Of a stretch of 5,673 bases of DNA, positions 5,562-5,673 are shown piece by piece. The notes under the pieces are model-generated. The model was not told where the DNA came from and did no database searches. It saw only the letters and a program-made list of their open reading frames with translations. The stretch is taken from NCBI GenBank assembly GCA_003511845.1, contig DOIV01000313.1:1-5673 (forward strand), in the 5' to 3' direction. The number at the start of each line of letters is the position of its first letter. The stretch's first letter is position 1. The position numbers and the translations under genes were made by a program. The stretch is from Flavobacteriaceae bacterium. GTDB lineage: Bacteria; Bacteroidota; Bacteroidia; Flavobacteriales; Flavobacteriaceae.

Positions 5562-5673
5562 ATGCATTTTGAACTAATTTATGACAAAAGTCTTGCTCAT
5601 GCAAGCTATTTTGTTGGCTGCCAGAAAGAAGGCATTGCTGCAATTATTGATCCAAAAAGAGATGTAGATGTGT
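5562..5673 (+). CDS. MBL-fold hydrolase, persulfide dioxygenase (ETHE1)-like, N-terminal fragment (3'-partial)
   Basis: Only the first 37 codons are present before the window ends. The peptide begins MHFELIYDKSLAHASYFVG and continues with CQKEGIAAIIDPKRDVDV, which resembles the first beta-strands of metallo-beta-lactamase-fold proteins of the ETHE1/persulfide dioxygenase group (pattern: LAHASY followed by a hydrophobic strand and IIDPxRDVD). In Bacteroidota such proteins often carry C-terminal rhodanese domains, but that part, and the metal-binding HxHxDH motif, lie outside the window. The expected activity is iron-dependent oxidation of glutathione-type or other low-molecular-weight persulfides to sulfite in the cytoplasm. 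The ATG at 5562 follows a leader of about 26 bases with no Shine-Dalgarno sequence, only an A-rich stretch, as is common in this phylum. It has its own promoter with CRP/FNR-like sites shared with the second SulP gene, suggesting co-regulation. The MBL fold is well supported for so short a fragment; the persulfide dioxygenase activity is inferred. Confidence 0.75.
   Translation, partial: MHFELIYDKSLAHASYFVGCQKEGIAAIIDPKRDVDV

Noticed and set aside
1..5673. tRNA or rRNA genes, CRISPR arrays, insertion sequences, riboswitches
   Set aside because: The window is almost fully coding; the gaps (83-135 bp) show only promoters, palindromes and stem-loops, and no repeat array, transposase or attachment site was seen.

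Overview
The window is AT-rich DNA that most likely comes from a member of the Bacteroidota, probably a Flavobacteriaceae-type bacterium. Three things point there. All three intergenic gaps carry an exact TAnnTTTG motif (the Bacteroidota -7 promoter element) just upstream of a start codon. Shine-Dalgarno sequences are weak or absent. The protein families and their arrangement also fit that group. The genus cannot be read from the sequence.

Layout, all genes on the + strand: (1) 1-1808 is the 3' part of a large SF1/PIF1-like DNA helicase gene, whose N-terminal ATPase half lies outside the window. It ends in HRDC and helix-turn-helix-like domains and is followed by a stem-loop terminator (1813-1843). 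(2) 1898-3613 and 3687-5426 are two tandem, clearly divergent SulP (SLC26-type) anion transporters, each a membrane domain plus a C-terminal STAS domain. (3) 5562-5673 is the first 37 codons of a metallo-beta-lactamase-fold hydrolase of the persulfide dioxygenase (ETHE1-like) type, cut by the window edge.

The helicase looks like an unrelated housekeeping neighbour. The two transporters and the MBL protein look like the start of a sulfur-compound oxidation and export locus: the MBL enzyme would oxidise persulfides to sulfite, and the SulP proteins would move sulfite, sulfate or thiosulfate-like anions. This role is inferred from families and neighbours, not demonstrated.

The most interesting signal is regulatory. 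The gaps before the second SulP gene and before the MBL gene both contain CRP/FNR-type palindromes (TGTnA-N6-TTACA pattern). One site in each gap is centred exactly 29.5 bp upstream of the first base of its -7 element, the geometry of class II activation. Additional overlapping palindromes sit closer to, or on top of, the -7 elements. The first SulP gene has an exact -7 element but no such site, so the paralogues may be controlled differently.
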